Shown: one piece after another, positions 27,101 through 37,506 of the stretch
Position numbering within the stretch: position 1 is the first letter of the stretch
Layout of the letters: each line of letters opens with the position of its first letter
Source: Tetragonia tetragonoides
Lineage: Eukaryota; Streptophyta; Magnoliopsida; Caryophyllales; Aizoaceae
Reading direction: 5' to 3'
DNA: 64,000 nt
Assembly: GCA_038025085.1 (NCBI GenBank)
Contig: CM076143.1
Location: forward strand, 36,726,501-36,790,500
Notes under the pieces: generated by a model
Seen by the model: only the letters and a program-made list of their open reading frames with translations
What the model was told of the DNA's origin: nothing
Databases searched by the model: none
Program-made: the position numbers and the translations under genes

Positions 27101-27241
27101 GTACCTAAGGGGGCCTTAGTTATGAGGTCATCATTTGTTATGTAAGTGTCAGATGCCCATATTTGCTTGTAATAGTGCACTCTCTTTTCATTGGCAGACT
27201 TTCTTGGTCAGAGAAGCGTCAAGATGCTGCCTTCCTCCCAG
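18127..27241 (+). CDS. ZIFL1-like: ZINC INDUCED FACILITATOR-LIKE (ZIFL) major facilitator transporter, possibly defective
   Basis: Sixteen exons are readable: 18127-18274, 19067-19107, 20445-20505, 20606-20708, 20832-20934, 21078-21131, 21234-21296, 21931-21980, 22081-22156, 23436-23639, 24752-24839, 25873-25958, 26046-26153, 26791-26835, 26938-27026 and 27198-27241. All phases agree and they give about 454 residues. Markers: CPGC near the N-terminus; the first membrane span through [27 protein letters not shown]; the MFS signature [34 protein letters not shown]; a polar central loop in exon 10; and [20 protein letters not shown]. Family knowledge: ZIFL proteins are 12-span H+-coupled carriers of the tonoplast or plasma membrane, linked to zinc-nicotianamine sequestration, potassium and auxin transport. 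Oddities: intron 13 starts with ATAAGT where GTAAGT is expected (26154-26159), and retention gives a stop two codons later. The usual last exon, with the end of the final membrane span, was not found. Read-through after exon 16 stops at 27262-27264. Confidence 0.9.
18719..18879. repeat. 82-bp period tandem duplication in ZIFL intron 1
   Basis: Two virtually identical 79-base copies start GTCTCATTATGTGAGC at 18719 and 18801. A partial third copy (GCTACATTTTCTG) follows to about 18950. The identity suggests a recent event. A CTT microsatellite lies just downstream at about 18969-18995. Confidence 0.9.
24003..24215. repeat. hAT-like degenerate repeat in ZIFL intron 10
   Basis: ACCCAACCC, CCGACCTG and GGTCAACTGGGA motifs resemble the interior of short hAT derivatives seen elsewhere in the window. 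Termini and target duplication were not resolved. Confidence 0.35.
24471..24680. repeat. 102-bp tandem duplication in ZIFL intron 10
   Basis: TGAGTTATGGACTTATAAAT starts at 24471 and again at 24573. The two copies differ at only a few bases and by a short insertion near the end. Confidence 0.9.
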
Positions 27242-27505
27242 GTATCGTGTACAGAAAAATATGAGTTTTGCTATGCTAAATGTAAACTCTGTAACTGGAA
27301 CATGCTTGCTGTGGAGTACTCATGCTTCACCGAACATGTTTGAAATGCAATTTTGATATTTGGTTTTTGGACTACGTCACTACGAAGATTTATGCTATAA
27401 ATTTAAATCACTTACTATGAGATAGCCAACTAGCATAATGTTCTCCTTACACCAAATATTGGTCAGAAGTCTTTGGTTAGTTTGTTTTTGCTTGACGATG
27501 GAGCC

Positions 27506-28032
27506 TGAAGTGTGCCTAAGTTACTCTAGAGGGGGGGGGGGATTGAATAGAGTGACTCCAATTTTTCGCGTTTTTATAACTTGAGAACAATGTAGAGAAC
27601 AACGTTGTGGACGTTGTTCCTATGCAGTGAACTGAACATAAAGTAAAAGACTGAATGTAAATAACACAAGGCTTTTTTCACGTGGAAAACCTCCTAGGCT
27701 CAATAGGAGTAAAAACCACGACCCTTGGATTTTGTCACACTACTTCTCTTATAACCAGAGCCAAAACATGATATAGTACAATACCCTAATCAACACCGCA
27801 CACCGTTACTGATGTGTTGCCAATCCCTCCAAGTCACACACTGACCTGAGGGAAACTCTACGCTTGTTACTAAGCTAGAGCTATTACAGATTTCCAGATT
27901 GTTTGTCATATAACACGCTTCAATACTAAGCAAAATAAGACCACAGGAAAACCTATTATGCAATGACCAATCTAAGCAAGACTCAAACTGACCAGGACAG
28001 GGAACACGGTTCAAGGTTGTTCTTGTGAGCAC
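27506..28032 (-). repeat. Truncated 3' LTR of the Copia element
   Basis: This aligns with 32749-33277 of the 5' LTR at high identity (527 versus 529 bases). Beyond 28032 the LTR stops abruptly and reverse-transcriptase sequence begins, marking a deletion junction. The two copies differ by scattered substitutions, a poly-G length change near 27535 and a 9-base inversion. Confidence 0.9.
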
Positions 28033-28960
28033 GGTACCAAAGATATAGGTCTTCAGTTCCCTTGAGATACTTAGGATACGTTTGACTTGTGTAAGATGTG
28101 ACTATTTGGGGTTTGCTTGAAACCTTGCACATAAGCCAACACTATACATTATATCAGGTCTACTAGCAGTTAGGTATAATAAAGAACCAATCATACCTCT
28201 ATACACTGTTTGATCAACACTTACCTGCTTCATCCATGTCAAGCTTGACATTGGTGGCAACAGGTGTGTCATAGACCTTGGCATCTCTCATGCCATATTT
28301 CTTGATCAACTCTCTAGCATACTTCTGTTGATGAATCATTGTTCCTTCAGAAGTTTGTTTGATTTGTAAGCCTAAGAAAAAATTAAGCTCACCCATTATA
28401 CTCATTTCGAATTCACTCATCATCAACTCAGATTATTCCCTGCACAAAGATTGATTAGTTGCACCAAAAATTATATCATCAACATAGAGATTTGTACAAC
28501 TAACAAATTTTTCCCCTTAGCCCGTAAGAACAGGGTTGTATCAACTTGTCCCCTTTGATAACCATTGTCCATTAGGAACTTTGACAGACGTTCATACCAA
28601 GCTCTAGGAGCTTGTTTCAAGCCATACAATGCTTTGTCAAGTTTGTAGACATGGTCAGGGGACTCATTGCTTTCAAAACCAGGGGGTTGCTTCACATAGA
28701 CTTCCTCTTTCAAGTACCCATTCAGAAAGACACTTTTGACATCCATATGTTGCAACTTGAAGTCCATATGAGCTGTAAACGCTCTCAATTCTAGCAATAG
28801 GGGCAAATGTCTCATCATAGTCAATCCCCTCTTGCTGGTTGTATCCTTGAACAACCAATCTAGCCTTGTTTCTAACCATAGTACCTGTCTCATCCAGAAC
28901 ACCCATTTAGTTCCAATGATGGTCCTATTATCAGGCCTAGGAACAAGGTGTCAGACCTTG
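28033..28960 (-). pseudogene. Copia reverse transcriptase remnant
   Basis: Recognisable in several frames on the minus strand: [55 protein letters not shown], then the YVDDIIFG catalytic block near 28480 in a shifted frame, MGELNFFLGLQIKQ, SLLYLTASRPDIMY and finally VKRIL/KYLKGT near 28060. At least three frameshifts and a TAG lie between them. Sequence ends at DLYLWY, right where the RNase H domain should begin, and is joined directly to the middle of the LTR. Confidence 0.85.
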
Positions 28961-29001
28961 TTCCTTTCAAACTGGTTGAGTTCCTCTTGCATTGCAGTTA
29001 T

Positions 29002-30254
29002 CTAATCAGTATCCTCCTGCAAAACTTCATTAATATTATGTGGTTCAATATAAGATAGAAAAGCAGAAAAAGCCATAAAGTTTTGCAAAGAAGATCTCGT
29101 TTGAATCCCCTTGTTTATATCACTTATGATTTGATTCATGGGATGAGAGCTCTGTTGTTTCCAAGAACGTGGCTTGAAGCCAGATGTTTCTGGATCATCT
29201 CTTTGTGGAGAGGGAACAGGGTCCTCAAATGCATTTTCATTATGATCAGCTCCTTTCTCTGTAGGTGTTGCTCCTACATCAGAAGTATTTGTTCCCCTTG
29301 AGTCTATTGCATGGACTGTTGGAGATGTAGACCCTGTTTCTTCCTCCACAGCATTACCTATCTCTTCTAAGGCTTCTTCTTCTTCTTCCCTTTCTGGTGC
29401 TAGGCCAATTGGAAAGTCTTCTTTATCCTGCAATATTGACTCAAAATTTGCATTAGATTCATCAAACACAACATGAACATTTTCCTCAACTTTCTGAGTT
29501 CTCTTGTTGAGGACCCTGTAAGCTTTGCTTTGTGGAGCATAGCCTACTAAGACAACTTCATCACTCCTAGCATCAAACTTTCCCAGGTTAGTCTTTCCGT
29601 TGTTATGTATATAGCACTTACAACCAAAAGCTCTAAAGTGGGAAATGTTATGCTTTCTTCCTCTGAGTAATTCATAGGGTGTCTTTCTCAGAATAGGCCT
29701 TAGCATGACACGATTTATGATGTAGCAAGCTGTGTTGACAACTTCTCCCCACATGTTCCTAGGAAGATCACTAGGGTGTCTTTCTCAGAATAGGCCTTAA
29801 CATGACACGATTTATGATGTAGCAGGCTGTGTTGACAACTTCTCCCCACATGTTCCTAGGAAGATCACTAGCTAGCAACAGGGTTCTAGCTATGTCTTCC
29901 AAGGTTATATTCTTCCTTTCAACTACCCCGGTCTGTTGAGGAGTCCTTGGGCAGAGAAGTTGTGATCAATCCATGTTCAGCATAGTAGTTTATGAATTTG
30001 TCATTTTCAAACTCTGTGCCATGATCAAACCTTAGAGATATTATATCCGCTCCAACCTGTTTCTGCATTCTGTTAGCAAAGATTTCAAACACATTAAAGG
30101 TTTCATCTTTAGAAACAAGCAACAGGGTCCATGTAAATCTTGAGTAGTCATCTACAATAAAAAAAACATAATTTTTACCTCCACGAGTTTGAACTTTCAT
30201 GGGACCACAAAGATCCGTATGTAGTAGTTCAAGTGGTCGTGAGGTACTTACCAT
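29002..30254 (-). pseudogene. Copia integrase remnant and C-terminal linker
   Basis: The segment begins near 30254 with HTDLCGPM (first Asp), continues with DDYSRFTW and DHGTEFEN (second Asp), shifts frame near 29940 where the VVERKN motif with the catalytic Glu lies, then passes through NMWGEVVNTACYIINR and FRAFGCKCYIHN to an acidic linker (EREEEEEALEEIG). A 97-base tandem duplication at 29677-29870 adds a second frameshift. All three catalytic positions are readable but not in one frame. Confidence 0.85.
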
Positions 30255-30429
30255 GTTCTTTGTCTTAAAAAAAGACTTTACCAGTTTACCTCTAGCACAA
30301 GCACCACATAACTCATCATTTTTGAATTTGATCTTAGGTAATCCAATGATAAGGTTCTGTGATGCTAGCTTATTTAAGGTGTTGAGGCTTACATGCCCAA
30401 AACGTCAATGCCACAGTGAGGCATCAGTT

Positions 30430-30810
30430 TCAATAGCACTGAGACGTTAGAGAGTTACTGGAAAGCTTATTTATATCCACTTTATAAACATTTTTGTGTC
30501 GCTTTCCCTCTAGCACAACATTATTTGTCTTGTGACTCGCAACTATGCAGTTACTAGCAGGAAATATGACATTGTTCCCTTTATGACACAGTTGCAAGAC
30601 ACTCAACAAATTATGCTTCAAACCATCAACCAAGTAGACTTCATCTATGAAGTGTGATAGTGACTTACCTACCTTACCTATACCAACCAGTTCATCTGTT
30701 TGGTCGTCAGCAAAAGTCACACTTCCACCTTCATAGGCTGTTAGTGAGAGAAATACTGAATTTTCTCCTGTCATGTACCATGGCTTGCTCTCTTTCACCT
30801 TAACCTGCAT
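30430..30810 (-). pseudogene. Copia protease / GAG-pre-integrase remnant lacking the protease active site
   Basis: The frame opens KESKPWYMTGENSVFL. In Copia proteins the tryptophan-tyrosine is normally followed by a short block holding the catalytic Asp-Ser-Gly before the Met-Thr-Gly. Here that block is absent. Downstream GLKHNLLSVLQLC is the expected GAG-pre-integrase motif. The frame ends at 30430. The zinc-coordinating histidine/cysteine region continues in other frames toward 30255. Confidence 0.8.
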
Positions 30811-32640
30811 TGAGAGTCACTTGTTAGTTTTAGGAACCCACATTTGCTTGGGCTCCATTTTCTCAGAATCATTTTTAACTCTGTCTTTTCTCATCCTAAC
30901 TTGTTTCACATGTTGCTTATTCTTGGCAACAGACCTAGTTCTCTCCTGGCATTCGTACCTATAGTGACCACCTTGTCCACAATGCTAGCAGAGTCTGTTA
31001 TACTTTAATCCAACATATTTGGTGTTGGGAGTCCAATCATCCTTCTTAGCTTTCTTCCCTAGACCATTTTTAAACCTATTGTGGTGATCATTTGGCCATT
31101 TTAAGGTTTGAGATGAACTAGTCCATTTGTTAAGTCGAACTAGTTCTTCTTGAACCTTATCCAACTTGCCTTTATAGTCCTTAGTTTTTTCAAGTTCCTT
31201 TTCCAAATAAATCCTAAGGCTTTCACATTCAGATTTTAACTCATCTAGGCCAGTTTAATCACACACATATATAGGCTCTAATGCTTCACAGGTTTTCTTA
31301 GATAGATCAGTCTCAAGAGATAAACATTTACTTTCAAGAGTGGACATTATTCTCTCCATTTTGCACACTGTTTGTTTGAGATCTTTATTTTCCTTTTTCA
31401 AGGTTTTTAACATTTTCTCGTAATTGATTTTGATCTCTAACAATTCATTTACATCCTCCTTTGATTCACTATAAGCATGCAAAATGTTATCCTTTTCAAT
31501 GTTTAGCTCTTCATACAGATCCATCATAGAAAGTACCATCTTAAGCAATTTATCTCTAGACCAAGAAGCAATTTGACTTTTAATTTCAAGAATACCTACC
31601 TCTGCTTTTTTCAGCTTTAGAAGAGATGTCGGTTCTGGCCATAGTGCATAGATCTTCCACTTCATTTTCTGAATCATCCTTCTCGTTGTCTGACCAACAT
31701 GCTAACGTGTTCACGTATCTTGCTTCTCTCTTTGTGAACCTTTCTGATTTCCTGGAGGAGGATGGACACTGTTCTGTCTGCATGTTCTCAGTTGGCTCAG
31801 AACACTCACTCTTGAAGTGACCAAGTCTTGAGCACTAGTGACATCTAACCTTCGACTTGTCAAAGTTTTCACCTTTCCCTGAAACAGCCTGAGTGAAGCT
31901 TCCTCTATTGCCATAGAAGCGTGCAAACTTTTTGGCAACTAAGCTTATCTCATCTTCATTTAAGTTCAAGTCATCTTCAGGAATTTCCTACACTTGGAAA
32001 GTAATCTCCTTTTCTTTCTTTGTCTCAGTAGACTTAATTTGCAACTCATGAGTCATTAAGTTACCAATTAATTCTTCAACCTTCATGATGGTCAAATCCC
32101 TTGCTTCTTGGATAGCTGTAACTTTAGGTGTCCATGTAATGTCTACTAGTAGACTTCTTAACAACTTTCTAACAACATCCTCTTCTTCAAAAGGTTTGCC
32201 AAGGGATTTGAGTTGATTTAAGATATTGTTGAACCGAGCATACATGTCTTTGATAGTCTCCGTTGGTTCCATGTTAAACAATTCATATTGTCTAATCATT
32301 ATATCTATTTTAGATTGCTTTACCTGTGAGGTGCCTTCATAAGCAGTCTCCAAAGTTTTCCAGATGCTTTGAGCAGTATCACATCCTTGAATACGATTGT
32401 ATTCCTTTGCATCAACTCCACAGTGTAGGAGCTTGACAGCTTTAGCATTCTTCTCCATAAGCTTGACATCAATGTTTGTCCATTTGTCTGGAGGCTTGAT
32501 GCTTGCCTTACCTTTTGCATCTACTTGCTCTACAACCAGATCTCCCTTCTGAAATATTTGCCATAACTCATTGTCTTCAGCCTTGATAAAAATCTCCAGT
32601 CTTTTCTTCCATCAGGAGTAGTAATCTCCATGGAATAGTG
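30811..32640 (-). pseudogene. Copia gag remnant (UBN2-type, two zinc knuckles)
   Basis: From the 5' end on the minus strand: a frameshifted start near 32640, then a UBN2-type gag core at 32458-31988. A zinc knuckle near 31840-31800 reads C-H-stop-C then SRLGHFKSEC, followed by a charged coiled-coil region (31677-31255 and 31206-30985). A second knuckle near 31000-30945 reads C-stop-H-C then GQGGHYRYEC. Each knuckle carries a TAG between its first two cysteines. The coiled coil after gag is characteristic of SIRE elements. Confidence 0.85.
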
Positions 32641-32734
32641 GTGAACGATTAATGGTTTGTCCTTCCCTCATCTCACTAGGTGCACTCATTTTTCCGGAAA
32701 AACTCAAGGTGTTAACCTCTTAATGAGCAACCTT

Positions 32735-32746
32735 GCTCTGATACCA
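32735..32746 (-). other. Primer-binding site of the Copia element
   Basis: The minus strand reads TGGTATCAGAGC, complementary to the 3' end of initiator methionine tRNA, two bases inside the LTR end (…ACTCTTCA). This fixes the element's orientation and the inner edge of the 5' LTR. Confidence 0.95.
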
Positions 32747-32748
32747 AC

Positions 32749-33483
32749 TGAAGAGTGACTAAGTTACTCTAGAGGGGGGGGTGAATAGAGTGACTCCAAT
32801 TTCTCGCGTTTTTATGACTTGAGAACAATGTAGAGAACAACGTCCACAACGTTGTTCCTATGCAGTGAACTGAACACAAAGTAAAAAACTGAATGTAAAT
32901 AACACAAGGCTTTTTTCACGTGGGAAACCTCCTAGGCTCAATAGGAGTAAAAACCACGACCTAGTTACTTGGGATTTTGTCACACTACTTCTCTTATAAC
33001 GAGAGCCAAAACATGATACAGTATAGTACCCTAATCAACACCACACACCGTTACTGATGTGTTGCCAATCCCTCCAAGTCACACACTGACCTGAGGGAAA
33101 CTCTACGCTTGTTACTAAGCTAGAGCTATTACAGATTTCCAGATTGTTTGTCCTATAACACGCTTCAATACTAAGCAAAATAAGACCACAGAAAAACCTA
33201 TTATGCAATGACCAATCTAAGCAAGACTCAAACTGACCAGGACAGGGAACAGGGTTCAAGGTTGTTCTTGTGAGCACAAGACGTATCTGGTTGGATGATT
33301 TAATACTTTGCACAAATGATTATGATCTCAATAATGCACGCAATGCTTAACCTACAACTAAGTCTATCAGGCGCCTTATATAGGTAGACCTAGAAGCTCA
33401 GTCCATCTAGGTTAAAATCTCTTCAAGAGTATAAAAGATAAGATTTACCAAAAAGATAGGATAGAGTTTAAGTAAAGATGTCT
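32749..33483 (-). repeat. Copia 5' LTR, 3' portion
   Basis: The first 529 bases match the truncated 3' LTR. The rest (33278-33483) has no partner in the window. The LTR resumes at about 39239 beyond the nested insertions. Confidence 0.9.
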
Positions 33484-33654
33484 TTTTTTTTTGGTCTGAG
33501 ACCGTCCAGTTGAATCCGGACCGAGCCGGGTGGGACCACAAGGGCGGCAAAGCTCTCCCAAACAAGTATTTAGGGCATGTTCTTTTCAACTGGTTTCCAG
33601 TTTTGTCCAGTTTTGTCCAGCTACCAGTTATAATATTCAGTTTTGTCCAGTTTT

Positions 33655-33742
33655 AATAATAATGATAATAATAATAATAATAATCTACTCAAAAAAAATG
33701 TAAAAAAAAAATAATAATAATAATAATAATAATAATGTAAGC

Positions 33743-33820
<78 letters not shown>
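33655..33820. repeat. TAA/TTA microsatellite, LINE insertion target
   Basis: TAA repeats, a short A-rich break and TTA repeats. The microsatellite resumes on the other side of the LINE at about 38920-38940, so target duplication and pre-existing repeat cannot be separated. Confidence 0.9.
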
Positions 33821-34093
33821 TTTTTTTTCTTTTTTTTTTTTTTTTGGTAGAATGTGAGATATGTATTACCAAAAACACTGTCAGTACAAAAATAAGAGGG
33901 CATACCCCCTGTTCACTATCAAAAGATAGGTGCTTACCTTCTAGGAAGGGCCTCACCTTTTCAATTGATAGTCTCAACTTAAGCCTATGCATATTTAATC
34001 AACCCTTATCAAAAAAAAAAAAGGCACCTTAGTAAAAGTACCTGAGAAAAACAGAGCTAAAGCTGAAGTAAAGCTAAATCTATACATCATTTA

Positions 34094-37000
34094 TCAACAA
34101 AGAATGCCAGAAAAAATATCTTCAATGAAATTTCTATCAACAGGTGTGGCCTTCTTTGGTATGCAGTTGCAAATTCTCCCCTGCATCTCTTTTTTCACCT
34201 GCAGGATCAAGCTCTGAGGGGAGTTCACTTTTTGTTCCCAGTACGCAATGTTTCTGACTTGCCAAATGGAGTAGATAAGGCATGAGAACACAGCTCCAAT
34301 AACTTGCCTTTGGTATTTTGTGCCTTTATATCTTCTAAACAGGCATCTCCAAAGTATTCTAGTGTCTGCAACGTACCTGATGTTCAACCAGGAGCATATA
34401 CCCTGCATACACACTCTACTATATGGGCACAAGAAAAAAAGATGTGAAGAAGTTTCAGTATCTGTACCGCAAATAACACACATAACATCAGTACTAATAC
34501 CATAAGCGTAAAGCTTATCCTTGGTTTTCAGTCTATTAAGAACAGATAGCCAGCATATCATCTTGTGCTTAGGCACCGAGACTCTATTCCGAACCCAGTT
34601 ATACCATCCCACTCTTTGCAGATCGCCCAACAACCATCTATACCCAGAAGCAACCGTGTATCTTCCATGTGATGTAGACTGCCAAGTCAAGTCATTATAA
34701 CCACTCAGCATCCTATCCTTAATCTCACAAATCTTTTTCCAGGTCCAGCTAGCGTCATGTGGGGGGGAATGATCCTTCCAATTTCCTAAATCATATAAGT
34801 GGTGGATCCATTTAATCCATAGATTATCTGCTTTGCATGCAATCTGCCAAATGTACTTACCAATTGCAGCAATGTTCCACAAATTAATATTCTTGATCCC
34901 AAGTCCACCAGCACGCTTAGGTTTACAAATCAGATCCCAAGCTACTAGAGCAGTGGTATGAACTGTAGGTTTACCCGTCCAAAGGAAATTCCTACATACT
35001 GCAACTATCTTGTGAATCACAGTTTGCGGCAGCACAAAAATTGTAGCCCAGTAGGTGTGAATGCTCATCAAAACAGAATTTACAAGCACACACCTACCAG
35101 CATAAGAGAGATGCCTAGACCCCCATCTTTTGATTTAGCCATCATTTTGTCAACTAACACATCACAAGCAGTCACACTTAATCTTTTAGAAGAGATGGGA
35201 ACTCCTAAATAATTGAAAGGAAGAGTGCCTCTAGCAAAACCAGATATTTGTTGGATAACATGACATGTTTCTTCATTCATGTTTCCAAAATAAAGAGCTG
35301 ATTTAGACGCATTGGCAGAAAGTCCTGTTGCTGCAGAGAAGGTAGCTAATCCCCTAAGGAGCAAAATAATAGAACTAGCATCTCCTTTGCAGCAGATCGT
35401 CAGCAAAACATAGATGATTCAACTTGAGGCTAGCACAACCAGGGTGGAAGCCAAATTGATTCAACTTGAGGCTAGCACAACCAGGGTGGAAGCCAAACTG
35501 ATCCTGTTGGCTAACAACATTTAGTACCCTTGAGAGATACTCCATACAGATCACAAAAAGGAGCGGGGATAGAGGGTCCCCTTGTCGCAGCCCCTTCTTA
35601 CCCTCAAAATAGTCATGTAGAGTACCGTTCAGAGAGATTGAGAACTTTGCAGATGTAACACAAGTCATAAGCCAACCAGAAAAAGAGGGAGGGAACTGAA
35701 GAGCATTTAGCATATCACTCAAAAAAGACCATGACACTGAATCGTACGCTTTCTTGAGGTCTATCTTCATTATGCATCTAGGAGTGATGTTCTTCCCATT
35801 GTAATGCTTAACAATATCCTGACAAACCATAACATTATGAACAATTTGTCTTCCTTCTATAAAAGCACCCTGACTGTCAGAAATAATATAAGGTAGCACA
35901 CATTTCAACCTTTTGCAGAGAAGTTTGGATATGCACTTATAGACCACATTGCAACAAGCAATTGGTCTAAATTCAGTAACTGAATTAGGATGTTCAGTTT
36001 TAGGAATCAAAGACAGGGAGGTAGCATTCAATTGACCAAGTAGTTTCCCACTTTTGAAAAACTCTAAAACTGCCTCGGTAATATCCGGGCCCACAATATC
36101 CCAAGCATCTTTAAAAAATTGACTACCATAACCATCAGGGCCGGGAGCCTTGGAACCATCAATAGAAAACATAGCATGTTTGACATCATCAGCAGAGAAA
36201 GGAAGGCACAGTTCAGATTTATGTTGTTCAGAGAGGAGATTACCTTGTCTAACAATTTGCACATTCACAGGTTGAGTAGTTGCAGCAGTACCCAGAAGCG
36301 TTCTGTAATACTTGGAGAAAGCGTGCAAAACTTCCTCAGGCTTGTTTCTTAAAATCCCATCTTCATCATTAATGGAGAAAACTCTATTGTTAGATCTTCT
36401 AGCTCTGATGCTTTGATGGAAAAACGAAGTATTCTGATCTCCTTCTTTGAGCCAATGTATTTTTGCCTTTTGCTTCAGAAAACTAATTTTTGCTGCATGA
36501 AGAAGCTTGAAATTTTCAGCTGCCATTCTCTCTGCATCAGCCAGCAACAAATTCCCCGGGTCAGAATGAAGATGTATCTGACATTTCTCCAAGTTCATCT
36601 GAGCAACATCAGCCTTGCAAATAATATCATTAAACCCTTCTTTATTTAACTCTCTCAAAGTTTTCTTCAACAATTTCAGTTTAGAAGTAACCCTGAACAT
36701 AGGTACACCTCTAATTTGAGTATCCCACACAGCCTTGACCCTGGTCTTGAAAGAAGGATAAAAACTCCACATATTATAATACTTGAAAGAACTTTTACCA
36801 GGAGAAAAACAAGGCAAAACATGTATCAAAGCAGGACTATGATCAAACATTCCTTCCGGCAAAAAATGGACCTCGGAACTTGCCACACATCATTAACAAG
36901 GGCCCTGTCAATTTTACTAAACACCCTGTCACCCTCAATCTGCTTGTTATTCCATGTATAGAATACTCCTTTCGCAGTCAAATCAAAAAGGCCACAGGTA

Positions 37001-37506
37001 AAAGCACAATTTCTAAAATCATCAACTTCTTTCAACGAAACAAGTGAACCTAATCTGTCATTCAAATTGAGTGGACAGTTAAAATCCCCACAAACCAACC
37101 ATGGCATGTTAACTGAACTATGGATGTTCATCAGATCTTTCCATAAAGGAATCCGTAAGTTTGCATCATTATGCCCATAAACATAAGTAGCGAAGAAGCA
37201 ACAACCTGTGGGGATATGTTTAACAGAACAATGAATAAGTTGATCAGTAGTGCCACAAACAGTCACATCAAACACCATTGGCTTCCAAATTACCCAAATC
37301 CTACCCCTAGGATGGCAACAAATATTTGTAGTAATACTCCAATTGTCACACACAATATTGATCACAGGATCCATATTTTGACTTTTAACTTTAGTTTCCA
37401 GGAGACCAAACATCCCCACATTATTTTTCGAAAGAAACCAATTAATTTCCCTCTGTTTATTAGGACCATTGAGGCCCCTAATATTCCAGCATCCGAATTT
37501 ATCCAT
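34094..37506 (-). pseudogene. LINE ORF2: endonuclease and reverse transcriptase, frameshifted
   Basis: Four overlapping frames. 37506-36826 is the apurinic-type endonuclease (FGCWNIRGLNGPNKQ, LLETKV, VCGDFNCPLN). 36886-35375 is the reverse transcriptase (SKAPGPDGYGSQFFKDAWD, SLIPKTEHP, KIDLKKAYDSVSWSFL, GLRQGDPLSPLLF, HLCFADDLL). 35406-35080 is the thumb region (LSANASKSALYFGN, FNYLGVP). 35089-34094 carries KPKRAGGLGIKNINLWN and the zf-RVT CxxC...H..C zinc region. A 42-base in-frame tandem duplication adds 14 residues just before FADD. Catalytic residues are present, but the frames are broken at about 36850, 35390 and 35085. Confidence 0.9.

Noticed and set aside
33621..33992. Poly-asparagine/poly-tyrosine frame
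   Set aside because: It is a translation of TAA/TTA repeats at the LINE-MITE junction.
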